Numbered from the stretch's first letter, positions 18,773 to 27,859 are shown. The stretch is DNA of 64,000 nt from Candidatus Gastranaerophilales bacterium (GCA_944324395.1 CALUWC010000004.1:1-64000); one strand, 5' to 3'. The notes: generated from the letters alone by a model not told the origin. Numbers and translations are program-made.

Positions 18773-19084
18773 ATGGAATTGTTTAAAAATTTGCTTTACG
18801 AATACAAAAAAGGAATGAGAGATTTGTCACTGCATACCTGCCCGAAAACAGAACTTCCAAAATATATCAATCTGCTTAACAGATTTGATACCAAATATCT
18901 GCTCGTACCGGTTACAAAAGATAAATTCAATATTTTCTTCGGAAATCAGAATTGCTTAAACATTTTGAAAAAATTTTCCAATAAAGAATTAAATAAAATT
19001 TCGCCATACGAAGATTTTATACTTGGAATAATGCTCGGATATTCCAGAGATGAACAATACAAAAGGATTTTAGGCAAAATATAA
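18773..19084 (+). CDS. DUF2023-like small protein
   Basis: The gene encodes 103 aa. The opening LLYEYKKGMRDLSLHTC and the internal DKFNIFFGNQNCL look like the DUF2023 family, small proteins of unknown function found in anaerobes and epsilonproteobacteria. There is no signal peptide or membrane helix. GAGGATTATT precedes the ATG. It stands alone downstream of mutL, with a 76-bp gap. I assigned the family from memory of its signature, so confidence is limited. Confidence 0.55.
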   Translation: MELFKNLLYEYKKGMRDLSLHTCPKTELPKYINLLNRFDTKYLLVPVTKDKFNIFFGNQNCLNILKKFSNKELNKISPYEDFILGIMLGYSRDEQYKRILGKI

Positions 19085-19390
19085 ATATAAAACATAAACA
19101 TTACTTTTTGTAAAAATAATATAATCTGCGACCACTTGGATTTAACAATTAGAAAAAGGCATGCTTTTCATATATCAAAAGGATTTAAGACATATAACCA
19201 CAGCCTATTGTTAAGATATGTAAACACTTATATTCAAACTCCTTAAAAGCTGAAATCATGTCAGCGACATGGTTTCAGCCATGTTTATTATCACAGTACA
19301 GTTAACAGAAATAAATATTTTGGACATGCCAGAAAGATAGAGTACAATTAAATTATGCTCAGGTTAAGAGCATGTTCTTGTAGAGGTGAA
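19085..19390. other. Intergenic region of 306 bp with one strong hairpin
   Basis: The region between the DUF2023-like gene and yggS has no credible gene. Its only clear structure is the hairpin at 19249-19279. The sequence just before yggS (19340-19390) provides the ribosome site AGAGGTG. Confidence 0.5.
19249..19279 (+). terminator. 14-bp hairpin, terminator-like
   Basis: GCTGAAATCATGTC (19249-19262) pairs with GACATGGTTTCAGC (19266-19279) with one G-T pair around a 3-base loop. The following CATGTTTATTAT is only moderately T-rich, so it may be a weak terminator of the upstream gene or a structured leader of yggS. Confidence 0.45.
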
Positions 19391-20056
19391 ATGATGTACG
19401 AAACAGTCAAGAGAAATCTTTTACGGATACAAGACGAAATCGCACCTTGTAAACCCAGAATAATTGCAGTTACAAAGTATTTTGACGAAGAAGCAATGAT
19501 TGCGGCATACAAAGCAGGTTTGCGTGACTTCGGGGAATCAAGAGCAATTGAAGCTGTTGAAAAAATTCATAATCTGCCTGAAGAAGTCAGAAAAAACTCA
19601 ACTTTTCATTTTATAGGTCATTTGCAGACAAATAAAGTGAAACAGGCTGTTAAAGATTTTGATTATATTCATTCGGTTGATTCAATCAAACTTGCACAAT
19701 GCATAGACCAGCACGCTTCTGAAATCGACAAAGTTCAAAAAATACTAATTCAGATAAACAATGCAAACGAAGAACAAAAATTCGGATTTTCAAAGCAAAA
19801 AGTGTTTGAAGATTTTGAACAAATACAAAAGCTTGAATATCTTGAAATAGCAGGAGTTATGAATATGGCTCCGTTCGGAATTTCAGAAGATATAATTGGG
19901 AATTTATTTTCAGAAATTGTACAAATAAGAGATGAGCTTGAAAAAGAATTTAACTGTAAATTAAGAGAAATTTCAATGGGAATGAGCCAGGATTACAAAA
20001 TTGCGGCTCAAAAAGGGGCAACAATGCTCAGGATAGGTAGAAAATTATTTGAATAA
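19391..20056 (+). CDS. yggS: PLP homeostasis protein (YggS/PROSC family)
   Basis: This family binds pyridoxal 5'-phosphate and buffers its free level, without known catalysis. The 221-aa product keeps the PLP lysine in IIAVTKYF. It also keeps the family motifs FGESRAIEA, HFIGHLQTNKVKQAV, MNMAPF and the phosphate-binding SMGMSQDYKIAAQKGATMLRIG (split over the last helix). The start at 19391 is chosen because AGAGGTGAA lies directly upstream; an ATG 36 bp earlier lacks one. It sits 18 bp before sepF, the arrangement common in Cyanobacteria and Firmicutes. Confidence 0.93.
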   Translation: MMYETVKRNLLRIQDEIAPCKPRIIAVTKYFDEEAMIAAYKAGLRDFGESRAIEAVEKIHNLPEEVRKNSTFHFIGHLQTNKVKQAVKDFDYIHSVDSIKLAQCIDQHASEIDKVQKILIQINNANEEQKFGFSKQKVFEDFEQIQKLEYLEIAGVMNMAPFGISEDIIGNLFSEIVQIRDELEKEFNCKLREISMGMSQDYKIAAQKGATMLRIGRKLFE

Positions 20057-20074
20057 TAAACGGAGGAAATAGCG

Positions 20075-20599
20075 GTGGCAGCAATAACAGATAGTTTCAA
20101 AAAAGTTGTAGATTTTGTAATGGACGGTTTCCGTGGAGAAAATCCATTTGTTGATATAAATGACGAAGATGATTACGATGATGATGGTTATGATTACATT
20201 GAAGACGGTAATGCAGTAAGAGAGGTAGCACCATCTTACACTCCTATTCCTGCTATGGAAAAACGCAGCGAAACTAAAGTTCTCAGCCATCCGAGCATAA
20301 ACAGAGGCGGAAGTGAAGTTATTGTTGTTGAACCTCGTTCTTTTGACGATGCTGCCACAATTGTTCAACACTTAAAAGACAGAAAAATTGTTATGCTGAA
20401 CCTTCATCTGTTAGACAAAGAACAATCTCAAAGAACAATTGACTTTGTCTGCGGTGCTTCTCAAGCTCTTAACGGTAATCCTAAAAAAGTTGGCGACCTT
20501 GTATTTGTATTTGCACCGAGCAATGTTACATTATCTGCAGATACAAGCACACAACAAAGTAAATTTAATGATTCTTTGTGGAGAACATCTCTGCAATAG
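20075..20599 (+). CDS. sepF: Cell division protein SepF
   Basis: SepF binds FtsZ and the membrane and aligns FtsZ bundles at the division septum. The 174-aa product has an amphipathic N-terminal helix, an Asp-rich linker (25-45) and the SepF core at about 85-165. The core motifs are EPRSFDDAATIVQHLKDRKI, MLNLHLLDKEQSQRTIDFVCG and the terminal KVGDLVFVFAPSNV. It begins with GTG, supported by GGAGGAAAT. The pairing with yggS is typical. The gene ends in a strong terminator, so yggS-sepF forms a two-gene unit. Confidence 0.94.
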   Translation: MAAITDSFKKVVDFVMDGFRGENPFVDINDEDDYDDDGYDYIEDGNAVREVAPSYTPIPAMEKRSETKVLSHPSINRGGSEVIVVEPRSFDDAATIVQHLKDRKIVMLNLHLLDKEQSQRTIDFVCGASQALNGNPKKVGDLVFVFAPSNVTLSADTSTQQSKFNDSLWRTSLQ

Positions 20600-20640
20600 A
20601 ATAATTTTGGTATGAGAAGAGAGATAGTTTAGATAAAGAC

Positions 20641-20668
20641 AGGCGGCTTATAAGCTGCCTTTTTTTTA
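20641..20668 (+). terminator. Intrinsic terminator of yggS-sepF
   Basis: AGGCGGCTTA pairs with TAAGCTGCCT and is followed by eight T residues. Confidence 0.85.
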
Positions 20669-20727
20669 TTTATATTATTTGCAAAAAACAGGCTGCAATA
20701 TAAATACTACAGCCTTTTGCTTATAAA

Positions 20728-21228
20728 TTATTTTGATTTAGTATTTTGCTCTACAACATTATAATCAAATGTAAACTGAACATCTATATCATCCCCGCTG
20801 TAACTCTTTGGCAGAGGTTCAAATGGAGCAGATTTTTTTAATGCTTTAACAGCCGAATCATCAAGTTGTTGTGAGCCTGAAGATTTCAAAATTTGAAAGC
20901 TTTTAAGATTTCCGTTTTTATCAATTTTATAACTCATTACAACACTTGCAGATTTATCGGCAGTTTTATCCGGTTCCCAGTTGCTTTTAATTTTCACCTG
21001 AATATTTTTCATATATGTTTGGAATTCAGATGCTGCAGCTTTATCGCCGGAAACTTTTACTATTGTTGGTGTAGTTGTTTTAATTTCTGTTTTTACTTCT
21101 TTTTTGTCAAATTTTTTAATATCATCTTGATATTTGTTAATCAAATATCCTCCGCCAACAGCCGTACAAATTGCAATAACGACTACTATGACTGATACTG
21201 TGAGTGTTAAACATTTATCTTTGTTCAT
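20728..21228 (-). CDS. TonB-C-domain-like membrane-anchored protein
   Basis: The 166-aa product has one N-terminal membrane helix (8-30), a Lys/Thr linker (35-70) and a C-terminal TonB/TolA-like domain. The signature is YKIDKNGNLKSFQILKSSGS, QLDDSAVKALKKSAPFEPLP and a final beta strand VQFTFDY. TonB proteins transmit proton-motive force to outer-membrane receptors. Here the periplasmic linker is too short to span a normal periplasm and no ExbB/ExbD is adjacent. It may be a generic TonB-fold adaptor. It lies 16 bp upstream of... the mtnA gene start side on the same strand, so one transcript is possible. Confidence 0.75.
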   Translation of the reverse strand: MNKDKCLTLTVSVIVVVIAICTAVGGGYLINKYQDDIKKFDKKEVKTEIKTTTPTIVKVSGDKAAASEFQTYMKNIQVKIKSNWEPDKTADKSASVVMSYKIDKNGNLKSFQILKSSGSQQLDDSAVKALKKSAPFEPLPKSYSGDDIDVQFTFDYNVVEQNTKSK

Positions 21229-21243
21229 TCCCGATGCCTCCGT

Positions 21244-22302
21244 TTATAATTTAAATGCTTCCATTATTGATTTGTTATAATCAGGTTTTAAAATACCTTT
21301 TTCTGTTATTATTCCCGTAATTAGTTCATGCGGAGTAACATCAAATCCAGGATTAAGAACTTTAACCCCTTCTGCACAAACAGGCTTACCGTTAATATGC
21401 GTAACTTCATCATGAGAACGCTCCTCTATTACAATATCATCTCCTGATTTTATTGTTGTATCTATTGTTGATAATGGTGCCGCAACATAAAACGGTATAT
21501 TATGATATTTTGCAGCAATTGCAACTGTATATGTTCCTATTTTATTTGCAGCATCACCATTTGCAGCAATTCTGTCAGCCCCGACACAAACCATATCAAT
21601 CATACCTTTTTTCATAAAATATGAACACATACCATCTGTTATTAAAGTGACGGGAATACCATCCATAGTCAATTCAAGGGTAGTAATTCTTGCCCCCTGC
21701 TGGCGTGGACGGGTTTCATCCGCAAATACCTGAACAGAAGGATCTTTCGCAAATGCAGAACGAACAACACCCAATGCTGTTCCGTACCCTACTGTTGCCA
21801 ATGCACCCGCATTACAGTGAGTAAGGATTGTTGCACCTTTAGGAACTACCGAGGCACCGTAATCTCCTATTTTTTTATTTATTTCTATATCCTCAAGCTC
21901 AAGTTTTTTACCATTTGCTTTCAATTCTTCTATCAAAGTCTTTATATCTGATGTTGAATTTCTGATAATTTCTTTTTGTTTTTCTACAGCCCACATAAGA
22001 TTTACTGCTGTAGGTCTTGCACTGGCCATATAATCTGCTTTTTCAAGAAGTTGTTTAATAAAATCATTATGCGGCAGATTTTGTTTTTCAAGCTCCTGAG
22101 CATATAAAATTACCCCATGAGCACCTGCAATTCCTATTGCCGGAGCTCCTCTTACTATCATTGTCTTGATTGCATTATACATATCCTGTCCGGTAGTAAT
22201 ATCTATATATTCAAAATGTTCCGGGAATTTTGTTTGATCTACCATTCTTGAATATGTATCAATCCATTCAATTGTTCTTATTTTTGAAGTAAATTCAGCC
22301 AT
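21244..22302 (-). CDS. mtnA: S-methyl-5-thioribose-1-phosphate isomerase
   Basis: MtnA converts methylthioribose 1-phosphate to methylthioribulose 1-phosphate in methionine salvage. The 352-aa product has RTIEWID, MIVRGAPAIGIAGA, the catalytic Cys region ILTHCNAGALATVGYGTALG and DETRPRQQGARITTLE, then the catalytic Asp in VGADRIAANGDAANKIGTY. GGAAG is correctly spaced for the ATG at 22302 rather than the one at 22308. No other salvage gene is in the window. The family also includes eIF2B-like isomerases, but the motifs fit MtnA. Confidence 0.92.
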   Translation of the reverse strand: MAEFTSKIRTIEWIDTYSRMVDQTKFPEHFEYIDITTGQDMYNAIKTMIVRGAPAIGIAGAHGVILYAQELEKQNLPHNDFIKQLLEKADYMASARPTAVNLMWAVEKQKEIIRNSTSDIKTLIEELKANGKKLELEDIEINKKIGDYGASVVPKGATILTHCNAGALATVGYGTALGVVRSAFAKDPSVQVFADETRPRQQGARITTLELTMDGIPVTLITDGMCSYFMKKGMIDMVCVGADRIAANGDAANKIGTYTVAIAAKYHNIPFYVAAPLSTIDTTIKSGDDIVIEERSHDEVTHINGKPVCAEGVKVLNPGFDVTPHELITGIITEKGILKPDYNKSIMEAFKL

Positions 22303-22317
22303 TTTCATCTTCCTTTT

Positions 22318-22812
22318 CTATTTATATTCAGCATAATTGTTATTTTGTTTTGAAACTTCAGGGTGCTGTTTTTCGTACATATCTCTTATAAAATTTATTA
22401 TATAAAATGTTGCAAATCCTGAAAAGGCATTTGTTGTTGCACATAACACACCCAAAAACAATATAAACAACAACACAAGCCATACCGGCGAATGCGTAAG
22501 CATTGCAGTCAGGAAAAAATTCGGAGTATAATGAAACCCTTGAGCCAGTATAACCATAACGATAGAATAACACAGTGCAAAAGTTAAGTCAGAACAAAAG
22601 CCTATCAATGCACCGGTTATAATACTATCTTTGGGAGTTGTCAAATCAAGCTTGCTGTCCATTATTAAATACAAAACAACTATAGGTGCCGCAAGTACAA
22701 GAACAGCAAATAACATAACACCGCCAACATACGGGATTGGAGCCAAAAGCCCCAGAATTGCACCCAATATAAGACTCAGCATTATAATATTTTTAATAAT
22801 AAATTTATCCAT
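22318..22812 (-). CDS. Hypothetical multi-pass membrane protein
   Basis: The 164-aa product has four or five predicted membrane helices, at roughly residues 8-28, 30-50, 65-95, 105-130 and 125-140, and a hydrophilic C-terminus. A PxPYVGG loop after helix 1 is reminiscent of small integral membrane proteins of unknown function. I do not recognise the family. It lies between ruvC and mtnA on the same strand, 15 bp before mtnA, so co-transcription with mtnA is likely. Confidence 0.6.
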   Translation of the reverse strand: MDKFIIKNIIMLSLILGAILGLLAPIPYVGGVMLFAVLVLAAPIVVLYLIMDSKLDLTTPKDSIITGALIGFCSDLTFALCYSIVMVILAQGFHYTPNFFLTAMLTHSPVWLVLLFILFLGVLCATTNAFSGFATFYIINFIRDMYEKQHPEVSKQNNNYAEYK

Positions 22813-22845
22813 TATGTCTTATATTAGCATTTATCAGGTTAAAAC

Positions 22846-23340
22846 TCAAATTTTTTTCAAATCTTCCAGAACATCAGCACTTCTGGTATAAGAAATCGCA
22901 ATAGCAATTGAGTCAACAGTATCATCAAGTTTTGGAAGATATTCACAGCCAAGAGCAATCTTAACCATTTGTTCAACTTCTTTTTTATTTGCTCTGCCGT
23001 ATCCGGTAAGTATTTGCTTAACTTCCATCGGTGTATATTCATAAACAGGAATATTATGCTGTTCCAGAACCGTTAAAATAACTCCTCTTGCATGAGCAAC
23101 AGGCATAACTGTAGTTTGATTACGGAAGAAAAACAATTTTTCAATTGCACAAATATCAGGCTGGTATTTTTCAACGATAGATGACATATCATTAAAAATT
23201 TCCAGTAACCTTGCTGGTTCTTTTTTATTTTTAGGAGTTTGAATAGAACCTGAATGTTGTAAAACAAGGTTTTTACCGTCAAATTCAACGATACAATAAC
23301 CAACTATAGCCATTCCCGGATCAATTCCTAAAATCTTCAT
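22846..23340 (-). CDS. ruvC: Holliday junction endonuclease RuvC
   Basis: RuvC resolves four-way junctions by paired incisions together with RuvAB. The 164-aa product has the catalytic acidic residues in GIDPGMAIVGY (D7), AIEKLFFFRNQTT (Glu) and the C-terminal DDTVDSIAIAI. The length is standard. ruvA and ruvB are not in the window. It lacks a Shine-Dalgarno sequence but has TAAAAT six bases before the ATG. Confidence 0.95.
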   Translation of the reverse strand: MKILGIDPGMAIVGYCIVEFDGKNLVLQHSGSIQTPKNKKEPARLLEIFNDMSSIVEKYQPDICAIEKLFFFRNQTTVMPVAHARGVILTVLEQHNIPVYEYTPMEVKQILTGYGRANKKEVEQMVKIALGCEYLPKLDDTVDSIAIAISYTRSADVLEDLKKI

Positions 23341-23346
23341 AAGTCT

Positions 23347-23352
23347 ATTTTA
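23347..23352 (-). promoter_or_regulatory. -10-like TAAAAT directly upstream of ruvC
   Basis: On the minus strand TAAAAT ends six bases before the ATG at 23340, without a ribosome site. This suggests a leaderless transcript. Confidence 0.3.
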
Positions 23353-23393
23353 TCAAAAAACCATCTAAAAATAAATTACTCTTCAAATAAAAA

Positions 23394-23436
23394 ATGTCGT
23401 GTTTAGATTCTAAAATTAAACACGACACTTTTTATA
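23394..23436 (-). terminator. Terminator of the ROK kinase gene
   Basis: GTCGTGTTTA and TAAACACGAC form a 10-bp stem flanked by A and T runs on both sides. It lies about 25 bases beyond the stop of the gene ending at 23460 and could also work in the reverse direction. Confidence 0.75.
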
Positions 23437-23459
23437 CAATTTCTTATTTATAACAATAA

Positions 23460-24413
23460 CTATTCCGCAATCAACATACTGGCACCGATAACACCTGCAG
23501 TATTGCCCAGCTGTGCTGGAACAATTTCAACAGATTCTCTTGCTACAACCATAGCCCTTTCCTGAATAGTTTTTCTGACAGGAGCTAAAAGAAGTTCGCC
23601 TGCTTCTGCAACTCCGCCGCCTATAATTACCTTTTCAGGATTTAATAAGTTTATAACACTTGTTAAACCCAAACCCAGGTAAGTTCCGATAATTTCAAAA
23701 ATTCGTTTTGCAACAGGATCACCAGCTTCTGCAGCTTTAGCAACCAAATATGGTGTAATTTCGCCTTCTGCACCCGCAAGTTCTCTAAATTTAGTTGATT
23801 TACCGCTTTTCAAATAATCTTGAGCCATTGCAACAATACTCGGCCCTGAAGCAAAAGCTTCCAAACACCCTGTATCACCGCATCCGCAAATCGGGCCGTC
23901 ATTCATCTGCAATTTAATATGGCCGATTTCACCGGCAGCATTAGCTGCACCTCTGACAAGCTTTCCGTTAACAACCAAACCTGAACCTACACCTGTGCCG
24001 ACAGTTATACATACAAAATTTTCACAGCCTTTGCCTGCACCAAAATTCAATTCACCAAGTGCCGCACATCTGACATCGTTATCAATTTTTACAGGTATAT
24101 GAAATTCATCTTCAATCATCTGAGCAATAGGAACGTTAACCCAGCCGGGAATATTAGGAGCCAGCTTAACAATACCTTTTTTATAATCAACCTGACCAGG
24201 AAAATCAAATCCAATTCCCTGAATACTTTTTGAATCGCTGTTTGTTTCTTTTAACAAATCTCTAATAGCCTGCTTAATATTATTTACAGTATATTCATAA
24301 CCCATATTAGCGTATGTAGGAACACTGTTTGAGTATATAATTTTGCCTTTATCATCAACTAATGCAATCTTAACATTTGTTCCGCCGACATCTATACCTA
24401 TTCTTTTTACCAT
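23460..24413 (-). CDS. glk: ROK-family glucokinase
   Basis: The 317-aa product is a ROK sugar kinase that most likely phosphorylates glucose. It has the ATP-phosphate motif GIDVGGTNVKIALVD (5-19) and DNDVRCAALGE with the catalytic Asp. It also has the glycine loop VTVGTGVGSGLVVNG and the zinc motif GHIKLQ, PICGCGDTGCLEAF (CxCGxxGCxE). No HTH domain is present, so it is an enzyme and not a NagC-type repressor. GGGGAG precedes the ATG. It is a single-gene unit. Confidence 0.9.
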   Translation of the reverse strand: MVKRIGIDVGGTNVKIALVDDKGKIIYSNSVPTYANMGYEYTVNNIKQAIRDLLKETNSDSKSIQGIGFDFPGQVDYKKGIVKLAPNIPGWVNVPIAQMIEDEFHIPVKIDNDVRCAALGELNFGAGKGCENFVCITVGTGVGSGLVVNGKLVRGAANAAGEIGHIKLQMNDGPICGCGDTGCLEAFASGPSIVAMAQDYLKSGKSTKFRELAGAEGEITPYLVAKAAEAGDPVAKRIFEIIGTYLGLGLTSVINLLNPEKVIIGGGVAEAGELLLAPVRKTIQERAMVVARESVEIVPAQLGNTAGVIGASMLIAE

Positions 24414-24597
24414 TGTTCTCCCCTTTTTACTATTTAACAGTCATATAAATATGATATGACAAATATTTTATTTTAAAAATTGTTAATTTTTGTTACAAAA
24501 TCTGCCTGTATTTTTAAAGTTTAGAGGCCAAAATTCCGTAATACTACATGAATAAACAGAAAAGTTACGGCAAGTAAAAAATAACGAAAGGAAATCA

Positions 24598-26328
24598 ATG
24601 GGCTTAGCAGCATCACAAGCTAGATTATTAACAATAACAGCCAGAAAAGCTGACTGCGAGTTTCAATCTATGAGCTTATCTCATCAGAAACTTGCACTTG
24701 CTCGTGACATGGAAAAAGTTTCTAACGACTACCAGACAGCTCTGAATACTACAAAACTTGTCTATGATTATTACGGCTCAGGCGATAGTGATATGGATTT
24801 GACCTATGACTTATTGATGAGTCCGTCAATTTATAACGATTATTATCCAAAACTTGTAACTGACGCTAAAAACAGAGTTATATTAAATTCCGCATACGCA
24901 TCAGCTGCCAGAGCTGCAGGAATTCCTGCAGAAGGTTTATTAGGAACACCATCTTCTGATGTTCGTAACAAATTTATCGAAGCTCTTGTCGGTGAAAATA
25001 TTATCACTTCAACTCAAGCGGCATCAATTGAAGGAGTAACTTACGGTAATACTCTCGGTCTTGGTGATACTGTATCCGTAACACAAGGAACTACTGAAAT
25101 AACTTATGATGAGTTAGTAGATATGCTGAAAGCAAGCAGTGTTGATACAAGTACTAAAGGTATTACATTAGGTTCAACTACAGATACCGGCGGATTTGGA
25201 GATGAATATTTCGGCTACAGTACAAATGGCGGCAGCTGGCAAAATGATACTAACCTTACTATAGAAAAATTATTATCTGATGATACTGAATACTATTTAA
25301 GTATGTTATCAAGACAAGGTGAAGAAATTCCATTTGTTCAAGCTGATATGCTGCAACAAAAGATTGTTAATAAAATTCTCCCTTGGATACAAGAAGCTTT
25401 TACTTCAATTTTAGGCGGGACCGCAGCTAGTAATACAGCTTTGCAGTATGCATATAATGCTGTTTATGATTTGATTGTCCCGAATAACAATATCCAGGAT
25501 TGGATAGAAGATAACCAAGGCAAAGTTAGCGAAGGCGACAAAGGCGAACGTCAGAAGACATTTGGTGCAGAAGAAAACCCTACATTAAAAGGATACTTAG
25601 ATGATATAGGTCAATGCGAAGGCACCAAAGGTAAAAGAGGTCATGATACAAACCAGGCTATGAAAGCCGGAGATTATCTTGGATTCTATTATACAAGTGA
25701 TAAAAACCAGTGGTTTATGCACAAAGACAGAAAAGATAAATCTCAAATCAGTATCAGTTTGAATAATGTTATGGATGTATTCTTAACAGCTTACGTCCAA
25801 TATATGGAAGGCATTGAAGAATCAGAATATTACTGGCAGAAAGGCAGCTTATCAGATTCCAATTTATATGACCCGAAAGACAGTGATTTTACATTCACTA
25901 TCGTAGCAGACTCATCAACAAGTGATGAGGACAGTTTAATACAAGCAAATTACTACGACACATTGTTCAATATGATTTGTCTTAACGGCTGGACTGAAAA
26001 TGCTCAGATTGATGATTCCGAATACTTAAGTGAAATGTTAAAAAGCGGTATGGCATTTATTTCTTCAATAAGTGATGACGGATATTATTATCAGGGTAAC
26101 TATTCAACTGATAAATATATTCTTGAAGTTACTGATGATGAAGCTATTTCAAAGGCAGAAGCTAAATATAATACCGAAAAAACTAAAATTGAAAACAAAG
26201 AAGATACAATTGATTTAAAGATGAAAAACCTCGATACTGAGATATCATCTTTGACAACGGAATATGATACAACAAAATCAATAATTTCAAAATCCATAGA
26301 AAAATCATTTAAACGATATGATGCATAA
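24598..26328 (+). CDS. Large lineage-specific protein with an N-terminal ASQARLL motif
   Basis: The gene encodes 576 aa of no family I recognise. It begins MGLAASQARLLTITARKADC and continues as a Gln/Leu-rich helix to about residue 55, without a signal peptide. The middle (60-480) is rich in Asp, Tyr, Gly, Thr and Ser. The C-terminal 70 residues form a coiled coil. The N-terminal helix, the lack of a Sec signal and the helical end recall flagellar and type III secreted proteins, but no homology is claimed. A related start occurs in the 108-aa protein at 30562. AAAGGAAA precedes the ATG. Confidence 0.6.
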   Translation: MGLAASQARLLTITARKADCEFQSMSLSHQKLALARDMEKVSNDYQTALNTTKLVYDYYGSGDSDMDLTYDLLMSPSIYNDYYPKLVTDAKNRVILNSAYASAARAAGIPAEGLLGTPSSDVRNKFIEALVGENIITSTQAASIEGVTYGNTLGLGDTVSVTQGTTEITYDELVDMLKASSVDTSTKGITLGSTTDTGGFGDEYFGYSTNGGSWQNDTNLTIEKLLSDDTEYYLSMLSRQGEEIPFVQADMLQQKIVNKILPWIQEAFTSILGGTAASNTALQYAYNAVYDLIVPNNNIQDWIEDNQGKVSEGDKGERQKTFGAEENPTLKGYLDDIGQCEGTKGKRGHDTNQAMKAGDYLGFYYTSDKNQWFMHKDRKDKSQISISLNNVMDVFLTAYVQYMEGIEESEYYWQKGSLSDSNLYDPKDSDFTFTIVADSSTSDEDSLIQANYYDTLFNMICLNGWTENAQIDDSEYLSEMLKSGMAFISSISDDGYYYQGNYSTDKYILEVTDDEAISKAEAKYNTEKTKIENKEDTIDLKMKNLDTEISSLTTEYDTTKSIISKSIEKSFKRYDA

Positions 26329-26368
26329 ATAATATTGATTATCTGCTGTAATTATTTAGTTTTATCAT

Positions 26369-27175
26369 TTACCCCAGCATTATAAGACTTAGCCATATAA
26401 ATAAAATTCCGGACATAATTCCGACAATTGACAGGTGCCAGTTGCCATATTCTTTGGCAAGCGGAAGCAGTGTATCAAAAGATATATATGTCATAATTCC
26501 CGCAACTGCAGCCATCAATACTCCAACAAGAATCTGCGGAATAAATAATCCGAATATAAACATTCCGACTAAAGCTCCTATTGGTTCAGTTATTCCGGAT
26601 AAAGATGCATACAGCATTGCATAACGTTTTTTGCCGGTTACATGATATATCGGTAAAGCCACTGCTATACCTTCGGGGATATTATGTATCGCTATTGCAA
26701 ATGCTACGGATAAACCTAATGTAATATCCTGCGTTGTGGTTAAGAATGTAGCCATACCCTCAGGAAAATTGTGAATACATATAGCAATAGCCGTTAAAAA
26801 TCCGGCACGTTTCAATTTATAAAATTTATGTTCTTCCAACGCAGGAGCATCAGGATTTAAAAGCTCTTCCGTATCAACGTGGTCAGGTAAAAAATAGTCT
26901 ATTAAAATTGAAATCAGCAATCCTACAATAAATCCTGCAAATACAAGCCACTGATACATATGCGGGAAATTAACTTTTAAAAGTCCCTCTGAACTTGGTA
27001 TTATATCTACTAATGATATAAATATCATTACACCGGCAGAAAAACCTAATCCAACAGACAAAGCCTTAAGATTATCCTTTTTGGTAACAAATGCTATAGC
27101 ACCGCCTATTGCTGTTGTTAAACCTGCCAGCATAGTAAGACAAAAAGCCAGTGTAAAATTGTTGTGTAAATTCAT
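26369..27175 (-). CDS. ZIP-family divalent metal transporter (ZupT-like)
   Basis: The 268-aa product has eight predicted membrane helices and the two ZIP metal-site motifs HNFPEGMA (in helix 4) and HNIPEGIA (in helix 5). The first helices carry the ZupT-type GLTTAIGGAIA and SLVDIIP. It would import Zn2+ and possibly Fe2+ or Mn2+ across the inner membrane. The His-rich cytosolic loop seen in some ZIPs is replaced by a short acidic segment (PDHVDTEELLNPDAPALEEH). It is convergent with the preceding gene. No Zur-type box is evident. Confidence 0.9.
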   Translation of the reverse strand: MNLHNNFTLAFCLTMLAGLTTAIGGAIAFVTKKDNLKALSVGLGFSAGVMIFISLVDIIPSSEGLLKVNFPHMYQWLVFAGFIVGLLISILIDYFLPDHVDTEELLNPDAPALEEHKFYKLKRAGFLTAIAICIHNFPEGMATFLTTTQDITLGLSVAFAIAIHNIPEGIAVALPIYHVTGKKRYAMLYASLSGITEPIGALVGMFIFGLFIPQILVGVLMAAVAGIMTYISFDTLLPLAKEYGNWHLSIVGIMSGILFIWLSLIMLG

Positions 27176-27269
27176 AAAAATTATATCCTTTTTGCAAATT
27201 TAATATTATCACAAAAATTTTTCATACGTTACTTTTTCTTTTAAATACGGCTTTATCTCAAATGTGTTA

Positions 27270-27289
27270 CAATAGTACAAAAACTATTG
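27270..27289. promoter_or_regulatory. Inverted repeat overlapping the rplI -35
   Basis: CAATAGT (27270-27276) and ACTATTG (27283-27289) are perfect 7-bp arms. The right arm overlaps the -35 hexamer TTGGCA, the position expected for a repressor site. Confidence 0.4.
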
Positions 27290-27315
27290 GCAATTTATTA
27301 TTTTTGTTGTATGTT
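27287..27315 (+). promoter_or_regulatory. Promoter of the rplI-mesB-cooC-folD unit
   Basis: TTGGCA (27287-27292) and TATGTT (27310-27315) are separated by 17 bp. The leader to the rplI ATG is about 38 bases and contains AAAGGAGA. Confidence 0.45.
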
Positions 27316-27358
27316 AGGGCTACATGCAGAAATATAAATACAAAAGGAGAATTGTAAA

Positions 27359-27859
27359 ATGCAAGTTATATTGAAAAAAGAAGTTCAAAATTTAGGCGAA
27401 GTAGGCGATATCGTTAATGTTAAGGACGGTTATGCAAGAAACTTTTTACTTCCGCAAGGTGCAGCTGAAATTGCTACAGCAGGTGCTTTAGAAAACAGAG
27501 AAAAAAATATAGCAAGAATTAAAGCTAAACAAGAAAAATTACATAAAGAAGCTTTAGAAAAAGCTGAAGCTATCGAAAAATTCGGTAAATTGGAATTATC
27601 TGCAAAAGCAGGAGAATCAGGAAAATTATTCGGTACAATTACAACTAAGAAATTAACTGAAGAATTAGCTGCTCAAGCAGGTATTGAAGTTGACAGAAAA
27701 GCTGTTTCTTTGAATGCTCCAATCAATAGAATCGGTAACTACGTTATGTTAATCAAATTAACTTCTAAAGTTAAATGCGAATTAAATATTTCAGTTACAG
27801 CTTCTGAAGTTATTAAAGAATCTATTGAAGAAGTTGAAGAAGAAAAAGCAGCTGAATAG
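27359..27859 (+). CDS. rplI: 50S ribosomal protein L9
   Basis: L9 binds 23S rRNA near the L1 stalk. The 166-aa product has the N-terminal domain with the L9 signature GDIVNVKDGYARNFLLPQG, then the long connecting helix (about 40-80) and the C-terminal domain with SGKLFGTIT. The last residues form an acidic tail EEVEEEKAAE, which makes it somewhat longer than E. coli L9 (149 aa). It is the first gene of a four-gene run; gaps are 19 bp to the core methionine synthase, then 2 and 7 bp. Confidence 0.96.
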   Translation: MQVILKKEVQNLGEVGDIVNVKDGYARNFLLPQGAAEIATAGALENREKNIARIKAKQEKLHKEALEKAEAIEKFGKLELSAKAGESGKLFGTITTKKLTEELAAQAGIEVDRKAVSLNAPINRIGNYVMLIKLTSKVKCELNISVTASEVIKESIEEVEEEKAAE

